From: Mariniflexile jejuense
GTDB lineage: Bacteria; Bacteroidota; Bacteroidia; Flavobacteriales; Flavobacteriaceae
DNA length: 64,000 nt
Reading direction: 5' to 3'
Assembly: GCF_042675665.1 (NCBI RefSeq)
Contig: NZ_JBHTJI010000022.1
Location: 62,001-126,000, forward strand
Below, piece after piece: positions 34,241 to 42,975 of this stretch. The notes under the pieces are model-generated. The model ran no database searches and was not told where the DNA came from. It worked only from the letters and a program-made list of their open reading frames with translations. Numbering within the stretch: the stretch's first letter is position 1; every line of letters begins with the position of its first letter. Position numbers and translations under genes: made by a program.

Positions 34241-35200
34241 ATGCTAAAAGCTGGTGTACTTGGTGCTGGCCACCTTGGAAAAATTCATTTAAGACTTCTT
34301 AAACAATCTGATAATTATGACCTTGTTGGTTTTTATGATGCTGATGAAACAAATGGTAGGAAAGTAGAAGCTGAATTTGGCTATAAATTTTTCAATTCTA
34401 TTGATGCACTTATTGATGCTGTTGATGTGGTAGATATTGTAACACCAACCTTATCGCATTACGATTGTGCTATAAAAGCCATTTCTAAAGGAAAACATAT
34501 TTTTATTGAAAAGCCAATAACCAACACAGTTGAAGAAGCAGAACACATAAGAGAATTGCTTGCAGAACACAATTTGCGCGGTCAAGTTGGTCATGTTGAG
34601 CGATTTAACCCTGCATTTTTAGCTGTGAAAGACGATATTAAATCGCCAATGTTTATAGAATCGCACCGATTGGCAGAATTCAATCCTCGTGGTACCGATG
34701 TGCCTGTTGTGTTGGATTTAATGATTCATGATATTGATATTATACTAAGCGTTGTAAAATCGAAAGTAAAACATATAAGCGCTAGTGGTGTTGCGGTAAT
34801 TAGCAATTCGCCCGATATTGCAAATGCCCGAATTGAGTTTGAAAACGGTTGTGTAGCAAACCTAACAGCTAGTAGAATTTCACTTAAAAAAATGCGTAAA
34901 GCACGTTTTTTTCAAAAAGACGCCTACATTTCTGTAGATTTTCTTGATAAAAAATGCGAAGTGGTAAAAATGAAAGATGCACCTGAAACCATTGGCGATT
35001 TTGATATGGTTTTACAAAATGCCGAAGGTGTTAAAAAACAAATTTATTTTGACAATCCACATGTAGAAAACAACAATTCTATTTTAGATGAATTGAATGC
35101 GTTTGCAGTTGCCATAAACAACAATGAAGCACCTATAGTTACATTGCATGATGGTACAGAAGCGTTGCGCGTTGCTACGCAAATTATTAATTGTTTTTAA
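34241..35200 (+). CDS. Gfo/Idh/MocA family oxidoreductase
   Basis: 319-residue NAD(P)-dependent dehydrogenase. The Rossmann motif is GAGHLGKIHLRLL at 7-19. The EKP signature is in GKHIFIEKPITNT (about 86-98), followed by the catalytic-domain histidines VLDLMIHDIDIIL. The substrate, probably a sugar or cyclitol, cannot be told from sequence. It heads a plus-strand run with a hydroxyacyl-CoA dehydrogenase and a YggS protein. Confidence 0.88.
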   Translation: MLKAGVLGAGHLGKIHLRLLKQSDNYDLVGFYDADETNGRKVEAEFGYKFFNSIDALIDAVDVVDIVTPTLSHYDCAIKAISKGKHIFIEKPITNTVEEAEHIRELLAEHNLRGQVGHVERFNPAFLAVKDDIKSPMFIESHRLAEFNPRGTDVPVVLDLMIHDIDIILSVVKSKVKHISASGVAVISNSPDIANARIEFENGCVANLTASRISLKKMRKARFFQKDAYISVDFLDKKCEVVKMKDAPETIGDFDMVLQNAEGVKKQIYFDNPHVENNNSILDELNAFAVAINNNEAPIVTLHDGTEALRVATQIINCF

Positions 35201-35253
35201 AAAATACTGAAGTTATCCAACTTTTTTAACCTTCTAACTTTTTAACTTTTTAG

Positions 35254-36144
35254 ATGAAAAACATTGCAATTATTGGCGCAGGTACTATGGGAAATGGCAT
35301 TGCACATACCTTTGCCCAAAATGGTTTTAAAGTTAACCTTATTGATATTAGTGAAGCTTCGCTTACCAAAGGTTTAGTAACTATTACTAAAAACCTTGAT
35401 AGAATGGTTGCTAAAGAAACTATAACAGAAGCTAAAAAAGAAGATACACTTAAAAACATATCAACATTTACAACTATAATTGATGGCGTAAAAAATGCAG
35501 ATTTAGTAGTTGAAGCTGCAACTGAAAATTGTGATTTAAAGCTAAAAATTTTCAAACAACTTGATGAAACTTGTAGTGAAAACACCATTTTAGCTACCAA
35601 TACATCGTCTATTTCAATAACACAAATAGCCAGTGTAACCTCAAGACCAGAACACGTTATTGGTATGCATTTTATGAATCCTGTTCCTATTATGCAACTG
35701 GTTGAAATTATTAGAGGCTATAATACCAGTGATGCCGTTACAAAAACCATCATGGAACTTTCTAAAACTTTAGGTAAAACACCTGTAGAAGTTAATGATT
35801 ACCCTGGGTTTGTAGCAAACCGTATTTTAATGCCTATGATTAATGAATCTATTGAAACGTTGTATAATGGTGTTGCAGGTGTACATGAAATTGATACAGT
35901 TATGAAGTTAGGCATGGCACACCCTATGGGTCCATTACAATTAGCAGATTTTATAGGTTTAGATGTCTGTTTATCAATTCTAAACGTAATGTACGATGGC
36001 TTTAAAAACCCTAAATATGCACCTTGCCCACTATTAGTAAATATGGTTCGAGCTGGTAAATTTGGTGTAAAATCGGGTGAAGGTTTTTATAATTATTCTG
36101 AAAGTAGAAAGGCAGAGCATGTTTCTTCGCAATTCCTTAAATAA
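35254..36144 (+). CDS. 3-hydroxyacyl-CoA (3-hydroxybutyryl-CoA) dehydrogenase
   Basis: 296 residues, the single-function short form. It oxidises 3-hydroxyacyl-CoA to 3-ketoacyl-CoA with NAD. The Rossmann motif is GAGTMGNGIAHTFAQNG at 7-23. The catalytic histidine is in GMHFMNPVPIMQLVE, and the C-terminal domain has GFVANRILMPMINE and KSGEGFYNY. It acts in fatty acid or butyrate metabolism. No thiolase or crotonase gene is adjacent. Confidence 0.92.
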   Translation: MKNIAIIGAGTMGNGIAHTFAQNGFKVNLIDISEASLTKGLVTITKNLDRMVAKETITEAKKEDTLKNISTFTTIIDGVKNADLVVEAATENCDLKLKIFKQLDETCSENTILATNTSSISITQIASVTSRPEHVIGMHFMNPVPIMQLVEIIRGYNTSDAVTKTIMELSKTLGKTPVEVNDYPGFVANRILMPMINESIETLYNGVAGVHEIDTVMKLGMAHPMGPLQLADFIGLDVCLSILNVMYDGFKNPKYAPCPLLVNMVRAGKFGVKSGEGFYNYSESRKAEHVSSQFLK

Positions 36145-36229
36145 GTTATTCGTTTAGTTTTATGTTGTTAAGTCGAAAAAAAACAGCTTAACAACATACA
36201 ACTTCACAACAAGCAACTCAACAAATATT

Positions 36230-36892
36230 ATGCACATACAAGAGAATCTTCAACATATAAAATCTACCCTACCAAACCATGTTACTTTAGTAGCCGTTTC
36301 AAAAACCAAACCTGTAAACGATTTAATGGAAGCTTACAACGCAGGCCAACACATTTTTGGTGAAAACAAAATTCAAGAAATGGTTGAGAAATATCAAACC
36401 ATGCCAAAAAATATAGAATGGCACATGATAGGGCATGTACAAAGAAATAAAGTAAAATACATGGCTGGTTTTGTGAGTTTAATACATGGCGTTGATAATT
36501 TTAAATTACTTATAGAAATTAACAGGCAAGCTAAAAGATACCGTCGGGTTATTAATTGTTTGTTTCAAATAAAAATAGCTTCGGAAGATTCAAAATTTGG
36601 AATGACTGCATCGGAAGCTTCTGAAATTATAAAATCGGAAGCCTTTTCAGAATTAAAAAACATCAAAATAATTGGTGTTATGGGTATGGCAACTTTTACT
36701 GAAGATGAAAATCAAATTAAAAAAGAATTCACCTTGTTAAAAACAATTTTTGATAGTTTAAAATCGGTAGAAACATTTAACTTTAAACCTGAAACTATTA
36801 GTATGGGAATGAGTGGCGATTACCAATTAGCAATTAATTGTGGTAGTACCATGATTCGTGTAGGAAGCCGTATATTTGGTGAACGGAATTAG
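36230..36892 (+). CDS. YggS family PLP homeostasis protein
   Basis: 220 residues with the alanine-racemase-like TIM barrel. The PLP lysine lies in LVAVSKTKPVNDL (about 21-33). GENKIQEMVEKY, EWHMIGHVQRNK and the final LSMGMSGDY-like segment (here ISMGMSGDYQLAI) and GSTMIRVGSRIFGER are all present. The family binds PLP and buffers its level without a known catalytic reaction. Two heptamer arrays follow its stop. Confidence 0.93.
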   Translation: MHIQENLQHIKSTLPNHVTLVAVSKTKPVNDLMEAYNAGQHIFGENKIQEMVEKYQTMPKNIEWHMIGHVQRNKVKYMAGFVSLIHGVDNFKLLIEINRQAKRYRRVINCLFQIKIASEDSKFGMTASEASEIIKSEAFSELKNIKIIGVMGMATFTEDENQIKKEFTLLKTIFDSLKSVETFNFKPETISMGMSGDYQLAINCGSTMIRVGSRIFGERN

Positions 36893-36948
36893 CATTAGGC
36901 ATTAGGCATTAGGCATTAGGCATTAGGCATTAGGCATTAGGCATTAGG
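36893..36948. repeat. Heptanucleotide tandem repeat (CATTAGG)8
   Basis: Eight perfect CATTAGG units starting at the first base after the YggS stop codon. Confidence 0.97.
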
Positions 36949-36956
36949 CAAAAATA

Positions 36957-36992
36957 CTTTTAACTTTTAACTTTTAACTTTTAACTTTTTAA
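36957..36992. repeat. Heptanucleotide tandem repeat (CTTTTAA)4 plus one longer unit
   Basis: Four perfect CTTTTAA units and a fifth with one extra T. It lies 8 nt after the CATTAGG array and directly ahead of the exonuclease gene; the last TAA is the in-frame stop that bounds that gene upstream. Confidence 0.93.
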
Positions 36993-37004
36993 CTTAACAA
37001 ACTT

Positions 37005-38369
37005 ATTTACGCAATACTAGACATAGAAACCACTGGCGGAAAGTATAATGAAGAAGGTATTACAGAAATTGCTATCTATAAATTTGATGGTCATAAAGTA
37101 GTCGATCAATTTATAAGTCTAATTAATCCGGAACGCGATATACAACCATTTGTAGTAAATTTAACTGGCATTAATAACAACATGCTACGCAACGCGCCAA
37201 AGTTTTATGAAGTTGCCAAACGTATTGTTGAAATTACTGAAGATTGCATTTTAGTTGCTCACAACGCTCAATTTGATTATCGTATTTTAAGTACTGAATT
37301 TAGACGTTTAGGCTTTGAGTTTATCCGTCCATCACTTTGTACAGTTGAATTATCGAAAGATTTAATTCCTGGTCAAGATTCATACAGTTTAGGAAAGTTA
37401 GTACGTTCACTTGGTATTCCTGTAACCGATAGGCATCGCGCCTCTGGTGATGCTTTAGCTACGGTAAAATTGTTTCAAATGCTGTTGGATAAAGACACAA
37501 CAAAAAGCATCATTCAGCAATCCATACGCTTAAACCCAAAGTTTCAATTAGAACCCAGACATTTAGATATTTTAGAAGAATTACCAACTACAACAGGTGT
37601 TTACTACATTCATAAATCTGATGGAGATATTATCTATATTGGCAAAAGCAACAATATAAAAAAACGGGTTAACCAGCATTTTACTAATTCCAACCAAAAA
37701 TCAAAAAAAATACAAGCTTTAGTAACAGCAGTAACCTACGAAACAACAGGTAGTGAATTGGTTGCGCTTTTAAAAGAAAGCGAAGAAATAAAACGTGTTA
37801 AACCAATATTTAACAGAGCATTACGTCGCACTATTTTTACACACGCCTTATATAGTTTTGTTGATGATAACGGGTATATTAACCTGAAAATTGATGTTGC
37901 CGATTTACGTAAAAACCCAATAACAACCTTTACAAACCGAGAAAGTGGTAAAAGTTTTGTAAACAAGGCTGTTGAAGACTATAAATTATGCCAAAAATTA
38001 GCAGGCTTATACAAAACCAAAACAAGTTGTTTTAATTATGATATAAAAACATGTTATGGTGCATGTGTAGAAAAAGAACCAACCGAAGCATACAACAAAC
38101 GTGTAGAAGCACTTATTAATAAATACAGTTTTAGAAACAAAAACATGGTAATTATTGATAGTGGTCGCGATATTGATGAACGCAGTGCTATTTTTATTGA
38201 AAACGGTATTTTTAAAGGCTTAGGATTTTTCAATTTAAATTATCAAATAACCAATATTGATGTTTTAGAATCTATCATTACGCCAATGCAAAATAATAGA
38301 GATACCCAACATATTATTCAAAATTATATCCACAAGAATAAAAGAGTAAAAATAATTTTGTTTGATTAA
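37005..38369 (+). CDS. DEDDh exonuclease fused to GIY-YIG nuclease (UvrC-N/DnaQ-like), ATT start
   Basis: 454 residues if started at ATT 37005. Exo motif I is LDIETTGG (5-12), exo II is VAHNAQFDYRIL (84-95), and exo III is DRHRASGDALAT (142-153), so the 3'-5' exonuclease is complete. A GIY-YIG nuclease domain follows at about 197-275 (GVYYIHKS, IIYIGKS, KRVNQHF), as in UvrC and Cho. The C-terminal part has a cysteine group (TSCFNYDIKTCYGAC). No ATG, GTG or TTG exists between the upstream stop at 36990 and motif I. Starting at ATG 37182 would delete exo motif I. The role is probably DNA repair. Confidence 0.87.
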   Translation: MYAILDIETTGGKYNEEGITEIAIYKFDGHKVVDQFISLINPERDIQPFVVNLTGINNNMLRNAPKFYEVAKRIVEITEDCILVAHNAQFDYRILSTEFRRLGFEFIRPSLCTVELSKDLIPGQDSYSLGKLVRSLGIPVTDRHRASGDALATVKLFQMLLDKDTTKSIIQQSIRLNPKFQLEPRHLDILEELPTTTGVYYIHKSDGDIIYIGKSNNIKKRVNQHFTNSNQKSKKIQALVTAVTYETTGSELVALLKESEEIKRVKPIFNRALRRTIFTHALYSFVDDNGYINLKIDVADLRKNPITTFTNRESGKSFVNKAVEDYKLCQKLAGLYKTKTSCFNYDIKTCYGACVEKEPTEAYNKRVEALINKYSFRNKNMVIIDSGRDIDERSAIFIENGIFKGLGFFNLNYQITNIDVLESIITPMQNNRDTQHIIQNYIHKNKRVKIILFD

Positions 38370-38422
38370 TTTATTTTAAGAAATTTAAGACATATTTTTT
38401 AAGATAAATTACCAACTAAACC

Positions 38423-40390
38423 ATGGCAAAATACTATTACTTATTCCTGTTTTTAACCTATTCGCTGGTTACATTCTCACAAAATTCTGATAATGAATCT
38501 GTTTTTAGAGTATCGCTTAACGATCTTGAATTAACAACCTATCCAAAAGACTCGAGTGCTAACGCCTTGGTATTATATGAAAACGGAAAAAGTTTTGTAG
38601 ACCCAACTTCATACAATTTAAGAACAGAAGAACAGCATAAAGTAAAAATTTTAAACAAAGATGGCTTTAAACACGCTAACATAACCATTCCTTTATACAT
38701 AAAAGATGGTAATGCATTTGAAAAAGTTGAACATATAATAGCCACTACTTACAATTTAATAGACAATAACGTTACCACTACCAAACTAGAGAAAGATCAA
38801 ATTTTTAATGAAAAATATGATGAACACCACACCTTGGTAAAATTTACATTACCCAATGTAAAAGAAGGTTCGGTTATTACTTATAGTTATACAAAAGTAA
38901 CCCCATTTATGTTTAACTATAGAGGTTGGGATTTTCAGTCTGAAATCCCAAAATTATACAGCGAATACAATGCTAGCATACCCGGAAATTGGAACTACAA
39001 TATAAAACTAATAGGCGGAAAGCAACTAGCAGTAAACGAAACAAGTATTAAAGATGCATGTTTAACAGGAGGAAATGGTGGTAGTGCCAATTGCTTTGAG
39101 GCAAGATATGTAATGAAAGATATGCCTGCCTTTATTGAAGAAGATTACATGACAAGTAAATCGAACTATTTAGCAAGGTTAGAATACGAACTTAAAACAT
39201 TTCAAAGATTTAATGGCATTAAAGATGATTACACCAAAACATGGAAAACCGTTGATGATGAACTAAAAAAAGATGATAATATAGGTAGGCAACTTACTAA
39301 ATCTGTAGATACAGAAACACTTCTATCTGCAGATATTTTAAACAATACGAATTTGCTGAGTAAAGCCCAAGATATCTATAAATATGTACAAGATAATTAT
39401 ACCTGGAATGAAGAATACCGTATATTTCAAGATACCTCAATAAAAAACCTAATTAAAAACAAATCTGGCAATGTATCATCTATAAATATATTACTTCATA
39501 ATTTATTACAACAAGCAGGTATAGAGGTTAAACCAATTTTATTATCTACACGAAATAATGGCTTTTCAACTAAATTATTTCCAGTAATTTCAGAGTTTAA
39601 CTACATAATTGTTCAAGCTACAATAAACAACAAAACCTATTTACTTGATGCCGTTGATAAATACTTAAACTTTGGCGATATTCCTTTTAGATGCTTAAAT
39701 AGTTACGGACGTCTTTTAGATTTTAAAAATGGAAGTGACTGGATTGATATTGAACCAAGTAAACTTTCAACTGTACAATATAAAGTAGAATTAAATTTAG
39801 ATGACAAACAAGTAATTTCTGGAAATGTAAACGCAAAAAACACCGGCTATCATGCGTTAAATAAAAGAAAAGCCTATTACCCAAATAAAACCGAGTACGT
39901 TAACAAAATTCATGACAAGAATGCCTATTTAGAAATATCAAACCACAAAGTACTAAGCGAGGGCAAAACAAGTGAAGATTTTATAGAAACTTATGATGTT
40001 GAATATGAAAATGCTGTAAGTGGCGATAATATATACCTAAACCCATTTTTAACTAAATTCTTTAGTGAAAACCCATTCAAGTTACAAGAAAGAACCTATC
40101 CAATAGATTTTGGCTATAAAGATACTTATTACTACACTTTTAAACTTAACTTTAATGATGCTTATAACGTTTTAGAACTTCCAAAAGAAATAGCTTTAAA
40201 CCTTCCTGATAGTAAAGGTCAAATCATTTTTTCTTCTAATGTTCTGGGAAATTCAATACTAATTACACTTAAAGTGAATTTTAAAGACGCTATATATCAA
40301 CCAGAATACTATCCGTATCTAAAAGAATTTTTTAGTAAAATTGTTGATATTCAAACCAATTCTATTATCTTATTAAAAAAGAAGGAATAA
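38423..40390 (+). CDS. DUF3857 / transglutaminase-like secreted protein
   Basis: 655 residues. Signal peptide 1-20 (LVTFSQ). A DUF3857 beta domain covers about 45-230 (EEQHKVKILNKDGFK, VKEGSVITYSYTKVTPF). A transglutaminase-like region follows at about 300-400 (AQDIYKYVQDNYTWNEEYRIF, NILLHNLLQQAGIEVKPIL). The usual catalytic cysteine is not seen at the start of the NILLHNLLQQAG helix (KSGNVSSIN instead), so it may be a non-catalytic member. The C-terminal third is beta-rich. Probably periplasmic. Confidence 0.83.
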   Translation: MAKYYYLFLFLTYSLVTFSQNSDNESVFRVSLNDLELTTYPKDSSANALVLYENGKSFVDPTSYNLRTEEQHKVKILNKDGFKHANITIPLYIKDGNAFEKVEHIIATTYNLIDNNVTTTKLEKDQIFNEKYDEHHTLVKFTLPNVKEGSVITYSYTKVTPFMFNYRGWDFQSEIPKLYSEYNASIPGNWNYNIKLIGGKQLAVNETSIKDACLTGGNGGSANCFEARYVMKDMPAFIEEDYMTSKSNYLARLEYELKTFQRFNGIKDDYTKTWKTVDDELKKDDNIGRQLTKSVDTETLLSADILNNTNLLSKAQDIYKYVQDNYTWNEEYRIFQDTSIKNLIKNKSGNVSSINILLHNLLQQAGIEVKPILLSTRNNGFSTKLFPVISEFNYIIVQATINNKTYLLDAVDKYLNFGDIPFRCLNSYGRLLDFKNGSDWIDIEPSKLSTVQYKVELNLDDKQVISGNVNAKNTGYHALNKRKAYYPNKTEYVNKIHDKNAYLEISNHKVLSEGKTSEDFIETYDVEYENAVSGDNIYLNPFLTKFFSENPFKLQERTYPIDFGYKDTYYYTFKLNFNDAYNVLELPKEIALNLPDSKGQIIFSSNVLGNSILITLKVNFKDAIYQPEYYPYLKEFFSKIVDIQTNSIILLKKKE

Positions 40391-40413
40391 ATCTTTTTTT
40401 TTAATTTTGAACA

Positions 40414-41265
40414 ATGAACAAACCACAACCTAAACATTGGAAAACAAAACTTCATAATATTATTTATGAAGCAGATACACCTGCTGGTAAGTGGTTTGAT
40501 ATTATTTTATTAATAGCAATTATTACAAGTATAATTCTTGTAATGCTTGAAAGTGTAAATAGTATTGATGCTAAGTATCATAGTTTACTTAATATTTCAG
40601 AGTGGATTATAACCATAATGTTCACTATAGAATACATTGCAAGAGTTATTACTGTAAAAAAGCCAGTACATTATATTTTTAGTTTTTACGGTATTATCGA
40701 TTTTCTTTCAACCATTCCAAAATACATATCACTAGTTTTTGGTGGTGTACATGCACTTGCTGCTTTACGTGCTTTACGCCTACTACGCATTTTCAGAATT
40801 TTAAAACTGGCACGCTATTTAGGCGCTTCCAATAATTTGGTGAAAGCATTAAAAGCTAGTCGTGCAAAAATTTCAGTATTTTTATTTGTAGTAATTATTG
40901 TTGCTATTATTTTAGGAACCATTATGTACTTGGTTGAAGGTGAAGAAAATGGTTTTTCAAACATACCAAAAAGTGTTTATTGGTGCATTGTAACACTTAC
41001 TACTGTTGGTTTTGGCGATATTGCACCACAAACACCACTTGGGCAATTTATAGCATCTTTGGTTATGATTTTGGGGTATGGTATAATAGCAGTTCCTACG
41101 GGTATTGTTTCCGCAGAATATACCAACCAAAATAAAAATGTGCCAGAACCCGAAAAACTAGATGTAGACTTAAACACCCAAGCTTGCCCTAATTGTTCTG
41201 CTGAAAAACATAAAGATAATGCTGAGTTTTGTTATAACTGTGGGCATAAATTAAACCATGAGTAA
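40414..41265 (+). CDS. Voltage-gated potassium channel with C-terminal zinc ribbon
   Basis: 283 residues, six-helix ion channel subunit. The S4 voltage sensor, with regularly spaced arginines, is ALRALRLLRIFRILK (118-131). The selectivity filter is TTVGFGD at 196-202 and predicts potassium. The C-terminal tail ends in a CxxC...CxxC zinc ribbon (C258, C261, C273, C276), which is unusual and may act as a soluble sensor or assembly domain. Its last 8 nt overlap miaA, so the two genes are coupled. Confidence 0.9.
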   Translation: MNKPQPKHWKTKLHNIIYEADTPAGKWFDIILLIAIITSIILVMLESVNSIDAKYHSLLNISEWIITIMFTIEYIARVITVKKPVHYIFSFYGIIDFLSTIPKYISLVFGGVHALAALRALRLLRIFRILKLARYLGASNNLVKALKASRAKISVFLFVVIIVAIILGTIMYLVEGEENGFSNIPKSVYWCIVTLTTVGFGDIAPQTPLGQFIASLVMILGYGIIAVPTGIVSAEYTNQNKNVPEPEKLDVDLNTQACPNCSAEKHKDNAEFCYNCGHKLNHE

Positions 41266-42172
41266 ATTTTTAATTTCAATTGTAGGTCCAACAGCTATTG
41301 GAAAAACAGCACTAAGTATAAAATTGGCAAATTATTTTAATACTGAAATAATTTCGGCCGATTCTAGGCAGTTTTTTAAAAAAATGCAAATTGGTACTGC
41401 AGCACCAACCAACCAAGAACTAGCGGCAGCAAAACACCATTTTATTCATCATAAAACCATACAAGACGTCTACAATGTTGGTGCTTTTGAAAAAGATGCT
41501 TTGGCTACTTTAAATGAATTGTTTAAAACGCACGATATTGTTATTATGGTTGGCGGTTCGGGGTTGTATGTAGATGCCGTTACCAAAGGTTTAGACGATT
41601 TTCCTGAAGTTGCTACAAGCATTAGGGAAAACTTAAATGCCAAATTAGAATCTGAAGGACTTTCTTATTTACAAAATCAATTAAAACATTTAGATGCCGT
41701 TTCATACAATACTATTGCTATTGATAACCCACATAGAGTCATTCGCGCCTTAGAAATTTGCATAGGTACAGGCAAACCCTATTCGTCGTTTTTAAACAAA
41801 AAAAATATTACTCGAAATTTTAAAACAATCACTATTGGGCTTACTGCCGAAAGAGAAATAATTTACAACCGAATTAACAAACGTGTTGATATTATGATGG
41901 ATGAAGGTTTACTAAATGAAGTAAAAACACTACTACCCTACAAACATTTAAACGCTTTAAATACGGTTGGTTACAAAGAATTATTCAATTATTTAGATGG
42001 TGAATGGACGCTTGATTTTGCCATTTCAGAAATTAAAAAGAATTCCAGACGTTTTGCAAAACGCCAACTTACATGGTTTAAACGCGATGAAAACACCATG
42101 TGGTTTGATTATATGACTGCTATTGAACATATTATAGTTTCTATAAATAATAATATAAAAAGTATTAATTAA
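41258..42172 (+). CDS. miaA: tRNA dimethylallyltransferase
   Basis: 304-residue enzyme that prenylates A37 of tRNAs reading UNN codons. P-loop GPTAIGKTALS near residue 10, then IISADSRQFFKKMQIGTA (substrate), VGGSGLYVDAV and NPHRVIRALEI are the MiaA signatures, and the C-terminal KRQLTWFKRD is complete. It begins inside the end of the channel gene. The CDF transporter follows after 8 nt. Confidence 0.95.
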   Translation: MSKFLISIVGPTAIGKTALSIKLANYFNTEIISADSRQFFKKMQIGTAAPTNQELAAAKHHFIHHKTIQDVYNVGAFEKDALATLNELFKTHDIVIMVGGSGLYVDAVTKGLDDFPEVATSIRENLNAKLESEGLSYLQNQLKHLDAVSYNTIAIDNPHRVIRALEICIGTGKPYSSFLNKKNITRNFKTITIGLTAEREIIYNRINKRVDIMMDEGLLNEVKTLLPYKHLNALNTVGYKELFNYLDGEWTLDFAISEIKKNSRRFAKRQLTWFKRDENTMWFDYMTAIEHIIVSINNNIKSIN

Positions 42173-42180
42173 ATTTAAAG

Positions 42181-42975
42181 ATGGAAAAATCAATATTTGA
42201 AATAACTAAAATGGATTGTCCATCTGAAGAAAATTTAATTCGGATGAAATTAGGTGACATTTCTAGTATAAAAAATCTTAGTTTCGATATTCCAAATAGA
42301 AAACTAACCGTTTTTCACACAGGAGAAATTGATGTTATTGAACAGTCAATTCAAGAATTAAATCTAGGTGGTAAAAAACTTTTTACTGAACAAAGTAATA
42401 AAACAACCTTCACCGAAGAAAAAAACCAAACCAAACTACTTTGGTCTGTTCTCATTATAAATTTTACTTTCTTTTTAATAGAAATAACTAGTGGTATTAT
42501 ATCTAAATCTATGGGATTGGTTGCCGATAGTATGGATATGCTGGCAGACGCCTTTGTTTACGGAATTAGCTTGTATGCTGTTGGTGGTTCACTAATTAAA
42601 AAGAAAAGAATAGCAAAACTGGCAGGCTATTTTCAAATAATACTTGCGTTTTTGGGTTTTATAGAAGTTTTAAGACGTTTTTTTGAAACTGAAAAATTAC
42701 CAAATTTTTCTACCATGCTAATAGTTTCTGTGTTAGCCCTCATTGCCAATGCTATTTGTTTGTTTCTTTTACAAAAATCTAAAAGTAAAGAAGAAGCACA
42801 TATGAAAGCCAGCATGATTTTCACTTCAAACGATGTTATAATAAACTTAGGTGTAATTTTAGCGGCACTTTTGGTAAATTGGCTAAACTCGAACAAACCA
42901 GATTTAATTATTGGCAGTATTGTTTTTGTTTTAGTTACTATAGGTGCTTTAAGAATTTTAAAAATAGCAAAGTAA
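42181..42975 (+). CDS. CDF cation transporter with N-terminal HMA-like domain
   Basis: 264 residues. Residues 1-70 form a ferredoxin-like HMA domain with MDCPSEEN at 11-18; the second cysteine of the usual CxxC is missing. Residues about 85-264 hold five or six transmembrane helices. The CDF metal-site residues are seen in ADSMDMLADAF (D116, D119, D123) and again in the KASMIFTSNDVIINLG helix. The usual C-terminal cytoplasmic domain of CDF exporters is absent. It is probably an efflux carrier for a divalent metal. It ends against the convergent gene. Confidence 0.85.
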   Translation: MEKSIFEITKMDCPSEENLIRMKLGDISSIKNLSFDIPNRKLTVFHTGEIDVIEQSIQELNLGGKKLFTEQSNKTTFTEEKNQTKLLWSVLIINFTFFLIEITSGIISKSMGLVADSMDMLADAFVYGISLYAVGGSLIKKKRIAKLAGYFQIILAFLGFIEVLRRFFETEKLPNFSTMLIVSVLALIANAICLFLLQKSKSKEEAHMKASMIFTSNDVIINLGVILAALLVNWLNSNKPDLIIGSIVFVLVTIGALRILKIAK

